Positions 22,243 through 32,895 of a stretch of 64,000 bases of DNA are shown here, piece after piece (within the stretch, counting starts at the first letter, position 1; each line of letters begins with the position of its first letter). Both the position numbers and the translations under genes were made by a program. Below the pieces are notes generated by a model, which did no database searches, was not told the origin of the DNA, and saw only the letters and a list, made by a program, of their open reading frames with translations. The DNA is from Pisaster brevispinus (lineage: Eukaryota; Echinodermata; Asteroidea; Forcipulatida; Asteriidae). The DNA lies in assembly GCA_023634235.1 (NCBI GenBank), contig JAMKCF010000012.1:4570329-4634328 (forward strand), in the 5' to 3' direction.

Positions 22243-25200
22243 GTAAGAGATGATTATTTCTAGTGTAGCTTATTCTCCCTGGACTGACCTGTCTAGGCTT
22301 GATACTTCACGGAGACAAAGGAGGCAATTGCCACCTTGTCCCTGGACCTTGCATGGATGCCCCTTGAGGTGTTCCAGTACAAACTTACATTTCCCTCATT
22401 TAAACTTGCCCTTACAAGAACGAAGTATCAAGAACAGGTTGTAAACTGGTGTATTGTATTTTTCAAACAATATTTTCTCAACTGAATGTAACTGTTTTCA
22501 GGTTTTAAAAAAAAAATCTGCGGAGCAGATACGTCTTATGTGCAAGGCCGGACTGTAAGCAATTGCCTTCTTACAGTGACTAGGGTGGCAACTGTTGGAG
22601 AAAAGGTACTGGTGGGTGTCAGTGGGTTTGCTGTATACATCCATAACAACGCCGTTAGGGGATTTAGTTATGGTTACATCTTGAAAGTTCACACTTGTGA
22701 GACAGTATTCAGCGGTGAACTTTATGGTGGGGTGGAATGAGTTTATATGGTCGATAAACTCATCCAATTTGTCTTCACCGCCCCACCAGATAGAGAAAAT
22801 GTCATTAATAAATCTCCAAAGACCACCAAACTAGTGGGCGGCTGGGGGCAGAGGACAGAAGTTGATTTTTAAATCAGACATGAAAATGTTAGCACACGAG
22901 GGCGAAATTTTGGTACCCATGGCGTTACCCTGTATCTGTAGAAAATGACTGTCAGTAAATGAAAAGTTGTTCTTAGTGAGAATGTAGCTGATGAGTTCCT
23001 TAATATGTATCACTGAGGGGCGGGATTGTTTATTGCCAATGAGAGCAGCGACGCAAGATTTCATGCCTTCACTCTTGGGTACATTAGTACACTGTACACA
23101 GTGATGAAACATCTAGAGTAACCAGAAAAGCAGAGTCAGGTATTTGATGTTTGACATCCTCTAGTTTATGGAGGAAGTCTGTGGTATCCTTTTTGAAGGA
23201 AGTGATAACAGAGACTAAGGAGTTGAGAAAGTTATCGACAAACTCAGAAATACGCTCTGTAAGGCTACCATGACCAGATACAATGGGTCGGCCCGGGTTG
23301 TTTATATTATAATTATATTTATGTATCTCATTTAAAAAAAATTATAAATCGCCTAACATCACAAGGCCGGACGGCCACTTCAGTATGAGGGCTACTGATT
23401 TGGGCTGTCGACCAAAATCAACTGTCACCAGGGGCACATTGCCACCTACTCCTGGGACTGAAACAGGATTACTCCCTTCACAGTCCGCACGGATATAGGC
23501 ATGGGTATCGTCCAGTAGGAGCCTGGTTGGTAGAGCAGAATGCACTACCTTCCCAACCTTTTTACAAAGGAGTTAGCAAGGGCAAAAGTGTCATGACCGG
23601 GATTAAACAAAACTACATCAATAAACAGCAGTTTTGGTGGGGAATACAAACGCTTGCTTCCATTCGTTTTGCTGCATGCGTGCGGTTAGTTTTGCAAAAT
23701 TTGAAACGCTTGAAAAGAAAATTATTGAAGTTGGATTGCAAATAAAGCAAATTAGGTCAGTTAAAAGTTGCAGCCTGCTAGAGCAGTCTCAAGATACATG
23801 CGTTGATTCCGAAATGAAAGGAGCTTCTGCACTATAATTGGCACAAAAAAGCTTGGTTCAAATCTGTATACATTATAGTACATATTGTATACCTCACTTA
23901 TAGATCTTGTAATTTGTTTGCTAAAACACGTCCAAAATTATAGTGGCCATATATTGATAAATACTAATGCTAATCTTTGTGCGTACTGAAAGATATAAAT
24001 TGAGTACCGTTATTGCGTTATGTTTTAGCGCACGCATAAGCTTGCGCACCTACACGCGGATGGCTAAAACGCCGAATGCACTTTAGCCAGCTAGTCTCAA
24101 CAATCTCCAGCTATTTTTTTTAAATACCATTATTACCTTATAGTTGAAATAAAACTTAAATTGTTCAAAACTTTATATTATTAATTTTTTTAATAAGTTA
24201 CGAATTGCATAAAAACTATTACATAGCAAGGATCTTTGTTTGAGGTATATAAAATGCAACCCTCTTAGCACGATTCTTAACATTATTTTTGCCTGTATTT
24301 GTTTCGTTAATAATTAGACAGGCAACTCAGGAGAGGATGAAATCGACGAGTATAAACTCCAAAGTACGTACAATTTGTTATCGTGTATGCTCAATAAAAC
24401 CTGCGTGGGGTGGGGCGGTCCTTTTTTTAACACAAAAAGACAATTGTGGATGTCAATTGAGTTCTTATTAGTAATTGCCCAACATGGTTTTTTTTCGGGG
24501 AGGAAACTTTACTTTACAAATTGTTTTAAACTTGTATTCTAAATTTAAAATCTTTAAAAGGCCCAAAGACTTCAACAAGCTCTTGATCATTGGGCTCTGC
24601 CTCCATATGGCAACATTTTGTGTATTCAATTGCTGTTCAATTGCTGTAAAGGCATTATCAATATTTGACCTATTTTGTTTATGATATCTTAGAGTTGTCC
24701 ATTGTTGGACTAAAAACCAAGCAAAGCTCTACGTATGAGGAAAACAACATAGTTTATGCTTCCCAAAATGCAGCAGATGGAGACACAGAGAATGGTATCG
24801 CAATAACAAGTAAGCCATGGTTTACGAATATATATATGATTTTACATCTTTGATTGCCTTTGTGAAGCGTAATATCTGACATTGAAATAATAATTATTCA
24901 CAGGCAAATCGAGAAAAACAGTTGCCTGTTGACACAATATTAACATGACGTCATCCCATACATTGTTAGTGCCATTTTGGGATTCAGGCTCCCCGTGTGG
25001 TACTGCGCAAGGTGACGCTCGAGCAGTAAGACGCACACCAGGGGTGCGTTCCACTAGCGCAAACAAATTGCAACCGTTTGCCATTTTTAAATCACCCACC
25101 AAAACCGTTCGCCAACTTTTGCGGCGCACAACTCGGTCCACTCGAAATTGTTTGCAAACGTTGGGAACGTTTGCGCAAGTGAAACGCACCTCTGATTTGC

Positions 25201-28200
25201 ATAATTGTGAAAAACACTTTGCCTCCCAAAATGGCAAACAATGGGCAGACAGTGGCCGCATGAAGGTATTACAAGGGGATAAATATGAACCCCTTTTGAG
25301 ATAATTGGTAGCATGTGTGTAGTTTTATGTGCTATGTAAAATTTTCAAGATGACGTTCTCATATTGACTTCTCGTTGAAGAACTGGATGGAAACCCAGCC
25401 TGGTCAGTTCACCTTAAAGAGGAGCATTGTATCGGAAAAGTCACTCTTTACAATCGGGCAGATTGTTGCAGTGAGTATGGATTGAATTGGAGAATGAGGA
25501 ACGCTAGGTGGCAGCAGACCTACCAGATGTATTCATTGTCTACGATCGGTGGAATTGCCTTGTATAAAATCTGCTGCCACCTAGCGTTTCAAAGTATCCC
25601 ATTGTAAATAACCCTCTTTGGTATCCATATTACTTCCCCAGATGTAAATAACTGTCCTTGACTTGCTTTTCTTGATAATTAGGCTAGGCCCAATTAATGG
25701 CTGTTGTGATTTCCATAAAGTGGTCCCAGACGTGGACTAATTGCTTTTCTGCACCTAGGGATGAACGTTTAAGTTTTGATGTGATACAAATAGTTGTTTT
25801 CGCGTGGTGTCATTGTACCCAAGCACTCCACTCTCTAGAGAACTGGACAAAATAAGCACAAATTGTGAATACCATATAGAGCAAGCTATGTTCATCGTAT
25901 TTTATTGCACTAGGTGACCGTTTGAAGTTGGCAATCGTTAGAGCTGGTGTCAGCTTTATCCCCAACCAAAATGAGCGATGCGGGACCCAAGTGAAGGTCT
26001 ACCAGGCGCAGGAACCAGGAGGCGTAATTGATGTTTACTGTGACCCTCCGTTGTTGGCAAAAATGGTCAGCGTTGTTCTACCGTATAAGCAACACCTTCA
26101 GCTAATGGAGGTGACGGTTGAGGAGTACCCTCTCCAGCGATGTCATCGACCTCAAAGTATGTCACAAAATATTACTAAATTAATTTTGTGTTAAAACTAA
26201 GGGAAAAAAACCTGACAAGAGTAAGATTTGAACCTGCGATCTCCGGATTAACATGCCGGTTTCCAAGGGAAATCTGTCCCCGGAGATTCTGTTCCCCACA
26301 TGAGAAATTAACATGAACTTAAGGGGGTTGATTTCAAAGAGGTCGCCATCGGAATAAGTTCGTACACAATTCGCATTATGGGGGGGGGGACACACAAATC
26401 TCCGGGGTACAGAATCTCCTGCCACACCAGCCCTCAATATCAACTGAGCCATCTGAACTAATGTTGACAGCTTCCTTATTTTATCGTTATCTTTGTTTGG
26501 GTGCAAGTCAAAAGCAACACAAGCTGCAGCTGCCGTATTACCATGGAATATAAAAGAAAATAATTAGCACTCTAAGAACAATAATATTAAAGTCGTCTCC
26601 ATTTCTTTATGGTGTCTTCACTCAGGAGTAAGTGGTTGAACTCAGTAGTAGGGATGTTGATAAAAATGATTTGCATCCTTTGAAGGGATGCTGGCGCTGC
26701 ATACTCCTAAGAACAATGTATACGGATTTCTTAAACTTGAAGTTCTAACTTTGTTAAAAAGCGCATGATTATCAGCGTCACACCCAAAGGACGTAAACAT
26801 CGATTTCTCAACTTTCAGGTATCGAGAGGAGCAAGCCAGTCGCACCGTAAGATAAAAATGATGCAGTAGCACTTTTAAACTCCGGCTTGAAAAACATGAT
26901 CGGCTCTTAATTTAAAAAAACCCAAGTACGCTTGTGTGGGTCACTTAAATTTGTGAATGTGATTAAACTCGATTTGGATTTAAAAGCACAACATTATTTC
27001 ATTTCTACAGGAAGAGTCTCTATATTGCAAGAACTGGTAGAACAAAGCTCTCTCTTCGACCGTATGTTTCCCGCGTGGGTGGCCGCGGATGGCTACATTT
27101 CGACGTTACACGACCAAGGATTTGCTTGCACAGGTATAGACTAAGCCGATACCTCATCGTATATTAAAAATAAAACGGACGATAGGAAATTCAGTGCGCC
27201 ACCTAGAGATTGTCCTGGCCATGTCGTTTTCAAGATGGCAATTGCCATAAAGGAATGCACGTAGTAATTTTGCATTTCTTACAGACAAAAACCGTTGTTC
27301 TTAAAAATCAAAGCACCTTAGCTCCGTTTTCAAAAGATGCGCTCTAACATACTAATTAAAGGAACTTTATCTGTTGGTAAACTTTGAATTTAGACTTCCA
27401 CCAATGATGAAATGTGAAGTAATATTGACTTCTCTGGGCAAACACTCCTTGGACGCACTCTCTAGCTTACCCGTAATATTGTGCTGTAACATTTATGTTT
27501 CTTGTTTACGGCTCTAGCCATGGGCTCCATTTGATGTTTAAGCACCGTGCAAAAATGCACACTGCTCCATTATTGATGCCGGAACCAAGCCTAGAGCAAG
27601 TTCGGGTGGCTGACTAGAGTCGACTAGACGTAACCATAGTCGATCTAGATGTCACTCGAACAGTGCATGGTTGAACCAGCTAGTCCAAAATGGACCAACC
27701 TTGCTCCGGAGCACTGTTTTTCTAGTCAACTAACAAAGTTACGTCACTTTGTCGAGATGGAGGTTTGGTTTCGTGGCGGAGAACGTTTTGTAAACTTTTG
27801 CAATTACACAAGAAGTTGGTTTAACGATAAATGGTAGGTATTTGCCAAAAAGATATGTCAAATATTAGGACAATAATTATTATTACACTGTATTTTACAA
27901 GTAATTGTTTTACGGGCCAATATATGAGTTATCATATTTCGACTAAATGCGTTTGATTGAACCACAGACCACGCAACGCATGCGTGATTTAATGGAAATA
28001 TTGCACGACTAGAAGGTTCGAACCCGAATATGCTCCTAGGGTTGGAAAAGGTAACCATTAATTTTATTGAAACCGGTAACAGTGAGACTTTGGGACACCA
28101 GTTGGCAGAAGACATGCCAAGTAAATAAACATTGTCATAAGAATAATGAATTAACCTGATTAGTCTTCTGCCGCCTACCGTTCCCCAAAACGTCAGACAT

Positions 28201-31200
28201 TTTACCTCAATAAATATTCCGAGCGTGTTGAGGTGTACGCTGTACACGCCCTCTATGTCAGCATTGAAGAATATCATTTCAATACCACGTGATACCATGA
28301 AACTGAATTGTTGAGTGATTGCCATCTGTGTCTGCTGTGCACGTCATCCATGGTCATCAATAACAAGTAGTTGGATTAATCACCGACGGAAAAATACCAA
28401 ACAACGCCAAATATTGAGGAGCAAGTAAACTGTCTATACGTTACTAAACGCCCTCAAAGCTTTCTATTTCATCACAAGTCATTTGTTCCTGTGTCAAGCA
28501 CTTAAGTATGCAGACGGACAGACGACAGGACCGACAGACGGACAGACGGACAGCCAGCCAGCCAGCCAGCCAGCCAGCCAACCAGCCAGCCAACCAGCCA
28601 GCCAGCCAACCAACCAACCAGCACGTCTAGAAGTCAGGGTCTGCAAGAATGTAACTTGGACTAAATAGCGAATCAATATTCGGATCTTTCCTAACTCTCA
28701 TTTATCACAAAAATTACCCCATAATTGAACAACCAATAATGATTTTGTGTTTTTTCCCCGCAGCTCATGATTTTGATCCTTGGTGGAAAGTGACTCTACC
28801 AAAAGACCACTGCATCAGTAAAGTCACCCTTTATAACCGTGTTGATTGTTGCAGTAAGTATTAACGCCACTATTGGTTGACAAATTGACTTTTCTAATAA
28901 AACACCTTTTGTGAATTATGTAAGGAAAAAACACGATATTTTGGGCCGATAAAAGAGTTTATTCCATACTCTCAGAAGTCCTGGGTAAGAATTGACACGA
29001 AATTGTATCCCATGTCCATTTTCGTTTAGCATGGCCCGTTTGCCGGAGCAGCAATCATGGGGGACATACACACGGGGGGGGGGGGGGGGGGGGGGGACAT
29101 AATCCCCTATGACACCAGGTCAGCGTCACCCGTTTACCGGATCAACACGCCGAGTAACGTGTTTCAGACCCAGACTCTGACCCACACGTGGCCCGAACAT
29201 CTGACGTCACATTTTGAGGCTCGTCAATAACGCCAGACACCGGCCTTTCTAGGTTGTCTGCCAGATGGTGTTCATTTGACTTTGCATGCCATATGTCATG
29301 CACAAACTCATGTATGTAGTGTGATTATCAGTCTGGGATTTACGTTTCACATTGTTTGCATGTTAATGTCTACCCAGTGACACCATTGGGTTTTAAAGAC
29401 AAGTGTCTGTCTTTAATGTCAGGGGACCAGTCTAACCCGTGCGAACCATAGTCCGGATCCGGGTCTGGATCGGGATTCGTTAGAAAAAAGAGATAGGTTT
29501 TCGTGCCACATATTCGGTAACCGGTGAAAATACTCCCAAAATTGCGTAACCAACATGTATTCGTGGTTAATGACGTCTGAGTCAACTCAAACCTTATGAC
29601 AGTATGTTAAGACTACATAGTTTGAACGGGGCATACGGTTGGATGTTGGCAGTCTGTGCGAACCAGAATGAGTACGGGAATTAATTCATTCAATGTGACA
29701 CCTTTGGAAGTGTGCACATGCTCAGAATCACCGGACAGGGTCAACAAACCTGGTGGTATGTCTTCTGCCACACAGCGTTTCAAACTCTCCGCATTTGGGT
29801 GAAGTATTGATGCAAAATAATGTAGTTTAGTTTAGTAGTGGTTTTTAAAAAACTACCGGTACAACAGGAGCATGTCAACTATTTTTTGTTCATAGGCGAC
29901 AGGTTGAAAGATGCAGTTGTAAGAGCGGGAATGAGTCCAGACATACATTCCAATGCCCCGTGCGGGTCACCGATAACTGCTAGTCAAGCCCAGCATCTTG
30001 GTGGCGTAATGGATGTCTACTGTGGTCCACCGTTGATGGCGCGTTACGTCAGTGTTGACATACCAGGCAGAGAGGAGCATTTACATCTACGTGAGGTTGA
30101 GATCGAGGAACTAAACGTTGAACCATGCGGAAGTGATGAAAGTTAGTATAATGCTGTTTAAAACTGTGGTTTTACAAACACTTCTGCCGTTAAAAGATAA
30201 CGAATAAAAAAAACACCGTTTGGTTCATTCGATGTAAGCTCAAACGAGCGATGTTAAATAATCGTAGAGTCTTTTATTAGTTCATTTATTCTGGTTGAGA
30301 AACCATTGTATTTTAAGAAAAGCAAACTGAATCACTATACTAGCCAAGAACCCCGTGGAGAGATGACGAGAAAGTTTTAGATGTGGGAGGAAAACGTTAG
30401 AGACTAATTCCGGGAAACCCACGCCGTCAGGTATGGATTGATAACCGAGTGCCGGCCCCCAGTGAGATTTGAACCGGGTCGTGGAGGTGGAAGGTGTGGA
30501 AAGAAACCACAATACCAACCGAACCGCCCTAAAAAGGACTTAGTATAACAGGGATCAAGTCGGCCTACTAAAATTTTAACTGATGTCATGAGTCAAACTA
30601 ACAATTAGTATGAATTCGGTATCAAGTTAGACCCACAAATCGAAAATGAAACTCCCCATTTTCAGTTTATCTAGCATAGGGCCTATACTAAACGAACCCT
30701 CTGACGATTTTTTCAGATTCAGTAAGAGATCGCTATGCAAATTGTAACTGTTTACAGATTACAGTTAAACGGGATATAAACGAAAACAACCAAATTAAAA
30801 AATGTGTTTTTCACATTCACGTTAAAATTAGTCTACTCTCTGAAACTTGATCGTTGATATCAATGTATCAACATTACTGACTTGAAAGTAGAACAAATAA
30901 TTGCATGCAATTCTAATAAGGGAACAGCTTTGCCATTAAAAAGAAAACTAAAATGTGCGTAATAGATACAATTGATTATAATGAAGTAAAAATAAAGCCC
31001 ATGGGCATTATTGGTAACTGTCAAAGACCAGCATCCGCACTTTATGAGACCCATCAACTACATGAAATAGCAAACCTGTGAAGTTTTCAGCTGAATCGGT
31101 CATCGGAATCATGAGAAAATAGAAGGGAAAAAACCTCTTGCATGCATGTTTTCACTGTTTTCAAACATCGAGTTTTGCTCTCTCGAGATCTAAACTAGGC

Positions 31201-32895
31201 CAACTAGTTTCTAAAAAATATTGCTATCAGAATAAAATATGCGAGGAATGTTTTCCACAATGATCTTTATACCATGTGAATTTTGTGGAAATCTATAATA
31301 ATTTATTTTGTCAACCTTACCATTGTGCATACCATTGAAAGTGACACATTTTACCTGAACACAATATAATGAAAGGACATACCATTATAGAGGAACGGAA
31401 GAGAAAACTCTTTATGAAGCCCAACATTTACCTCACCATTACAGTTACAAAGTTATTGGCCTGAAATTTCAACCATACCAGCGTCCTTTTCGCAGAGCCT
31501 TCGAGAAAGACTCTGCTAGGGTCGAAACGTCAAGCCACTAATTATTTTTTGCAATGCATTTTTACCATAGGTCATTTTGGTTGATAAGCAGTTTGGAACA
31601 GATAACACTACTTTTCATTACAACTAAAGGAACACACCTAATTTAAAACGCCTTTAAGGTTTCATGGAACAGTCTTCCCCTAATAGTAATAAAGAAACAA
31701 AACAATTTTAAATGTTTTTTATTGTACAGGGGATTTATCCATTATTGGTAAGCCAACGGATCAAAGTTCCTCTTATGACGAGAGATATTCGTCAGATAAG
31801 GCTGCAGATGGCAACCGTGATCCCCAAGTATTTGCACATTATCGCTGTACACACACAAGTAAGTATTGTTTCACAATACAGATTGATATAATTTGATTTT
31901 ACCTTTACACCAATGCGCGTTAAGTACTTTATACCAGTATCCACTTTTCATAATTTGACCCAACATGAAATAAGAAACCTGGAAAAACTCAAACATAATT
32001 AGTCAACGGAGTCGCGAGAAAACAGTGGGGAAAGACCGACTTGTTTTCAGCTTCATTCTTGCGCACCAAAACTAATAGTTGTATACTCATTTCTCCATGA
32101 CCAACTGTATACCATGTAAAGTTTTGTGCAAATCTCTGAATAATTTGTATGTAAATTAATGTTGTGCACCCCCTATATACGATCTGAAAAATAATAATAA
32201 CAAACACGATTATCGAAGTGGGGAGTGAAATGATTTTATTTATCCTTTGATACTTTCGTGCTCCTTTGTGTTGCTATGTAGAGCATGAGGTTGATCCGTG
32301 GTGGCTGGTGGACCTTGAAGATGAACACTGCATCAGCAGAGTGGTCGTTCTCAATCGCGGGGATTGTTGTAGTAAGTATTCAACACATTTAACTGCTGTA
32401 TTGAAATAATGGATTGATTGCTATATGTTTCAACCATTTCTCTGTTATTTATTTATCCATCCTACAGGTGACCGTTTGACGAATGCTATTGTTCGCGCGG
32501 GTACCAGTACCAGCATTCATGCCAATCCCCAGTGTGGTGGTGCAGTAAGCAGCGACATGGCAGCACCGATTGGGGGCACAATTGAGTTCATATGCAATCC
32601 ACCGTTGGTGGCGCGTTACGTTAGTGTCGACATACCCTCTGATGCGCCTTCTTTTCTGCAGTTGTGTGAAGTAACAGTGAAGGAGCTTATCACAGAGGGC
32701 GCGTGCACAGAGCCAGGTCCCACAGTTGAAGAGAAACCAACAGCCCCCAAACGTGTCCAAAAGAAAGAGGTGGACGCGACAACGGAAAAGCCTAATCCGA
32801 AGAAAGTGGATGTGACAACGGAAAAGCCTGTCACAAAGAAGAGAAAGGAAATACACAAGCAAAAATTCACTGTCCCGCATGGAATGAGTCCCTAA
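22186..32895 (+). CDS. Secreted protein with three F-type lectin domains (lectin gene 2, complete)
   Basis: Exons: 22186-22242, 24318-24363, 24693-24809, 25381-25470, 25914-26156, 27011-27133, 28764-28853, 29896-30141, 31730-31858, 32282-32371 and 32468-32895. They join to 1659 nt: 552 codons and a stop, with consistent phases at all ten introns. Residues 1-19 are a signal peptide, 20-34 an acidic linker, about 35-184, 185-337 and 338-490 three F-type lectin domains, and 491-552 a Lys/Thr/Pro-rich tail. The product should be secreted and bind fucosylated glycans, probably in pathogen recognition; this is inferred from the family. Only domain 3 has the full triad (His 379, Arg 406, Arg 413). 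It is a tandem paralogue of lectin gene 1, about 9 kb downstream in the same orientation. Confidence 0.92.
22490..23315 (-). mobile_element. Broken Penelope-like element reverse transcriptase
   Basis: On the minus strand, three blocks of a Penelope-type reverse transcriptase can be read in order: G-R-P-I-V-S-G-H-G and L-V-T-L-D-V-S-S-L (about 23290-23110), Q-I-Q-G-N-A-M-G-T-K-I-S-P-S (about 22940-22900), and the catalytic region with H-Q-Y-L-F-S-N-S-C-H-P further on. They lie in different frames, with a stop at about 22830. The catalytic pair is read as I-N-D-I-F, with Asn in place of the first Asp, so it would be inactive even in frame. It is truncated at about 22500 before any endonuclease and lies in intron 1 of lectin gene 2. 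Confidence 0.85.
23316..24317. other. Rest of lectin gene 2 intron 1, unclassified
   Basis: A GC-richer block at about 23350-23580 contains CCTGGTTGGTAGAGCAG, which resembles a tRNA A box, but no B box follows at the right distance. It may be part of a SINE. The rest is AT-rich and holds nothing I recognise. Confidence 0.3.
24318..24363 (+). CDS. Lectin gene 2, acidic linker exon
   Basis: A 46-nt exon, from acceptor AATTAG to donor GTACGT, encoding 15 residues with E-D-E-I-D-E-Y-K-L-Q. It links the phase-0 signal exon to the phase-1 domain exons and matches the gene 1 exon at 3064-3124 in phase, donor and acidic character. Confidence 0.75.
24693..26156 (+). CDS. Lectin gene 2, F-type domain 1 (three exons)
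   Basis: Exons 24693-24809, 25381-25470 and 25914-26156. Motifs include L-S-I-V-G, K-Q-S-S-T-Y and A-A-D-G-D in the first, P-A-W-S-V-H-L and N-R-A-D-C-C in the second, and S-D-R-L-K-L-A-I-V-R with C-D-P-P-L-L in the third. The third exon is 243 nt, as in domain 1 of lectin gene 1. Arg 99 and Arg 106 are present, but the His position (72) is Ile. Confidence 0.88.
25043..25195. mobile_element. MITE-like inverted-repeat element (about 150 bp)
   Basis: The left end GGGTGCGTTCCACTAGCGCA and the right end, read inverted as GGTGCGTTTCACTTGCGCA, form terminal inverted repeats of about 25 bp with two or three mismatches. Further GTTTGC copies lie inside. It lies in the intron between domain-1 exons 1 and 2 of lectin gene 2. 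No coding capacity; target duplication not resolved. Confidence 0.65.
25500..25588. mobile_element. 89-bp MITE with perfect 19-bp terminal inverted repeats
   Basis: Arms 25500-25518 and 25570-25588 are perfect reverse complements of AACGCTAGGTGGCAGCAGA. Single-arm or diverged copies occur near 28163, 29761, 40352, 42891 and 48918, so it is a dispersed family. The arm contains GCTAGGTGGCAG, close to the known core of the insulator protein CTCF. The element lies 29 bases inside the intron after exon 25381-25470. Confidence 0.75.
26217..26480 (-). mobile_element. tRNA-derived SINE-like element, second type
   Basis: On the minus strand, an A-box-like CAGATGGCTCAGTTGAT precedes TGGCAGGAGATTCTGTACC and, about 150 bases on, a second tRNA-like part with CGCAGGTTCAAATC. 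The block TGGCAGGAGATTCTGT recurs at about 41284-41300 on the plus strand. It is in the intron between domains 1 and 2. Confidence 0.5.
27011..30141 (+). CDS. Lectin gene 2, F-type domain 2 (three exons)
   Basis: Exons 27011-27133, 28764-28853 and 29896-30141. The first has V-S-I-L-Q, E-Q-S-S-L-F and A-A-D-G-Y; its donor GTATAG is the weakest in the gene. The second has D-P-W-W-K-V-T-L and N-R-V-D-C-C. The third starts S-D-R-L-K-D-A-V-V-R and ends at GTTAGT as in gene 1. Arg 251 and Arg 258 are present, but the His position (224) is Cys. Confidence 0.87.
28508..28621. repeat. Tetranucleotide microsatellite (CAGC/CAAC) with GACAGACG repeats
   Basis: Runs of ACAGACGG-like units (28508-28552) pass into about 17 copies of CAGC, some CAAC. 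It is in the intron between domain-2 exons 1 and 2 of lectin gene 2. Confidence 0.9.
29074..29096 (+). repeat. Run of 23 G
   Basis: An uninterrupted G run in the intron between domain-2 exons 2 and 3 of lectin gene 2. Its length may be affected by sequencing error. Confidence 0.9.
29160..29290 (-). repeat. Dispersed repeat, copy 3 (inverted, truncated)
   Basis: Read on the minus strand it has GGCGTTATTGACGAGCCTC and GTGACGTCAGATGTTCGGGC, as in 6480-6990 and 9515-9960. Only the end of the repeat is present. It is intronic in lectin gene 2. Confidence 0.6.
30355..30537 (-). mobile_element. tRNA-derived SINE, copy 2
   Basis: Same family as 19520-19712: on the minus strand GGTTCGGTTGGTATTGTGG stands where copy 1 has its A box, followed by GGTTCAAATCTCAC as the B box and the tail with CCCACATCTAAAAC. 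It lies in the intron between domains 2 and 3 of lectin gene 2. Confidence 0.7.
31730..32895 (+). CDS. Lectin gene 2, F-type domain 3 and C-terminal tail
   Basis: Exons 31730-31858, 32282-32371 and 32468-32895. This domain holds the complete fucose triad: His 379 (in C-T-H-T), Arg 406 and Arg 413. The tail (residues 491-552) contains two copies of a V-D-x-T-T-E-K-P motif set among Lys-rich stretches, and it ends V-P-H-G-M-S-P, matching the end of lectin 1. The lectin 1 tail has no such duplicated motif. The tail is strongly basic and should be disordered; Thr and Pro suggest O-glycosylation (inference). Confidence 0.9.

Noticed and set aside
24842..25304. Overlapping 119- and 139-codon frames on opposite strands
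   Set aside because: Both run through the MITE at 25043-25195 and sit in a lectin intron; no domain is visible.
28483..28676. Pro/Ala/Ser- and Trp/Leu-rich frames on both strands
   Set aside because: They are translations of the CAGC microsatellite.
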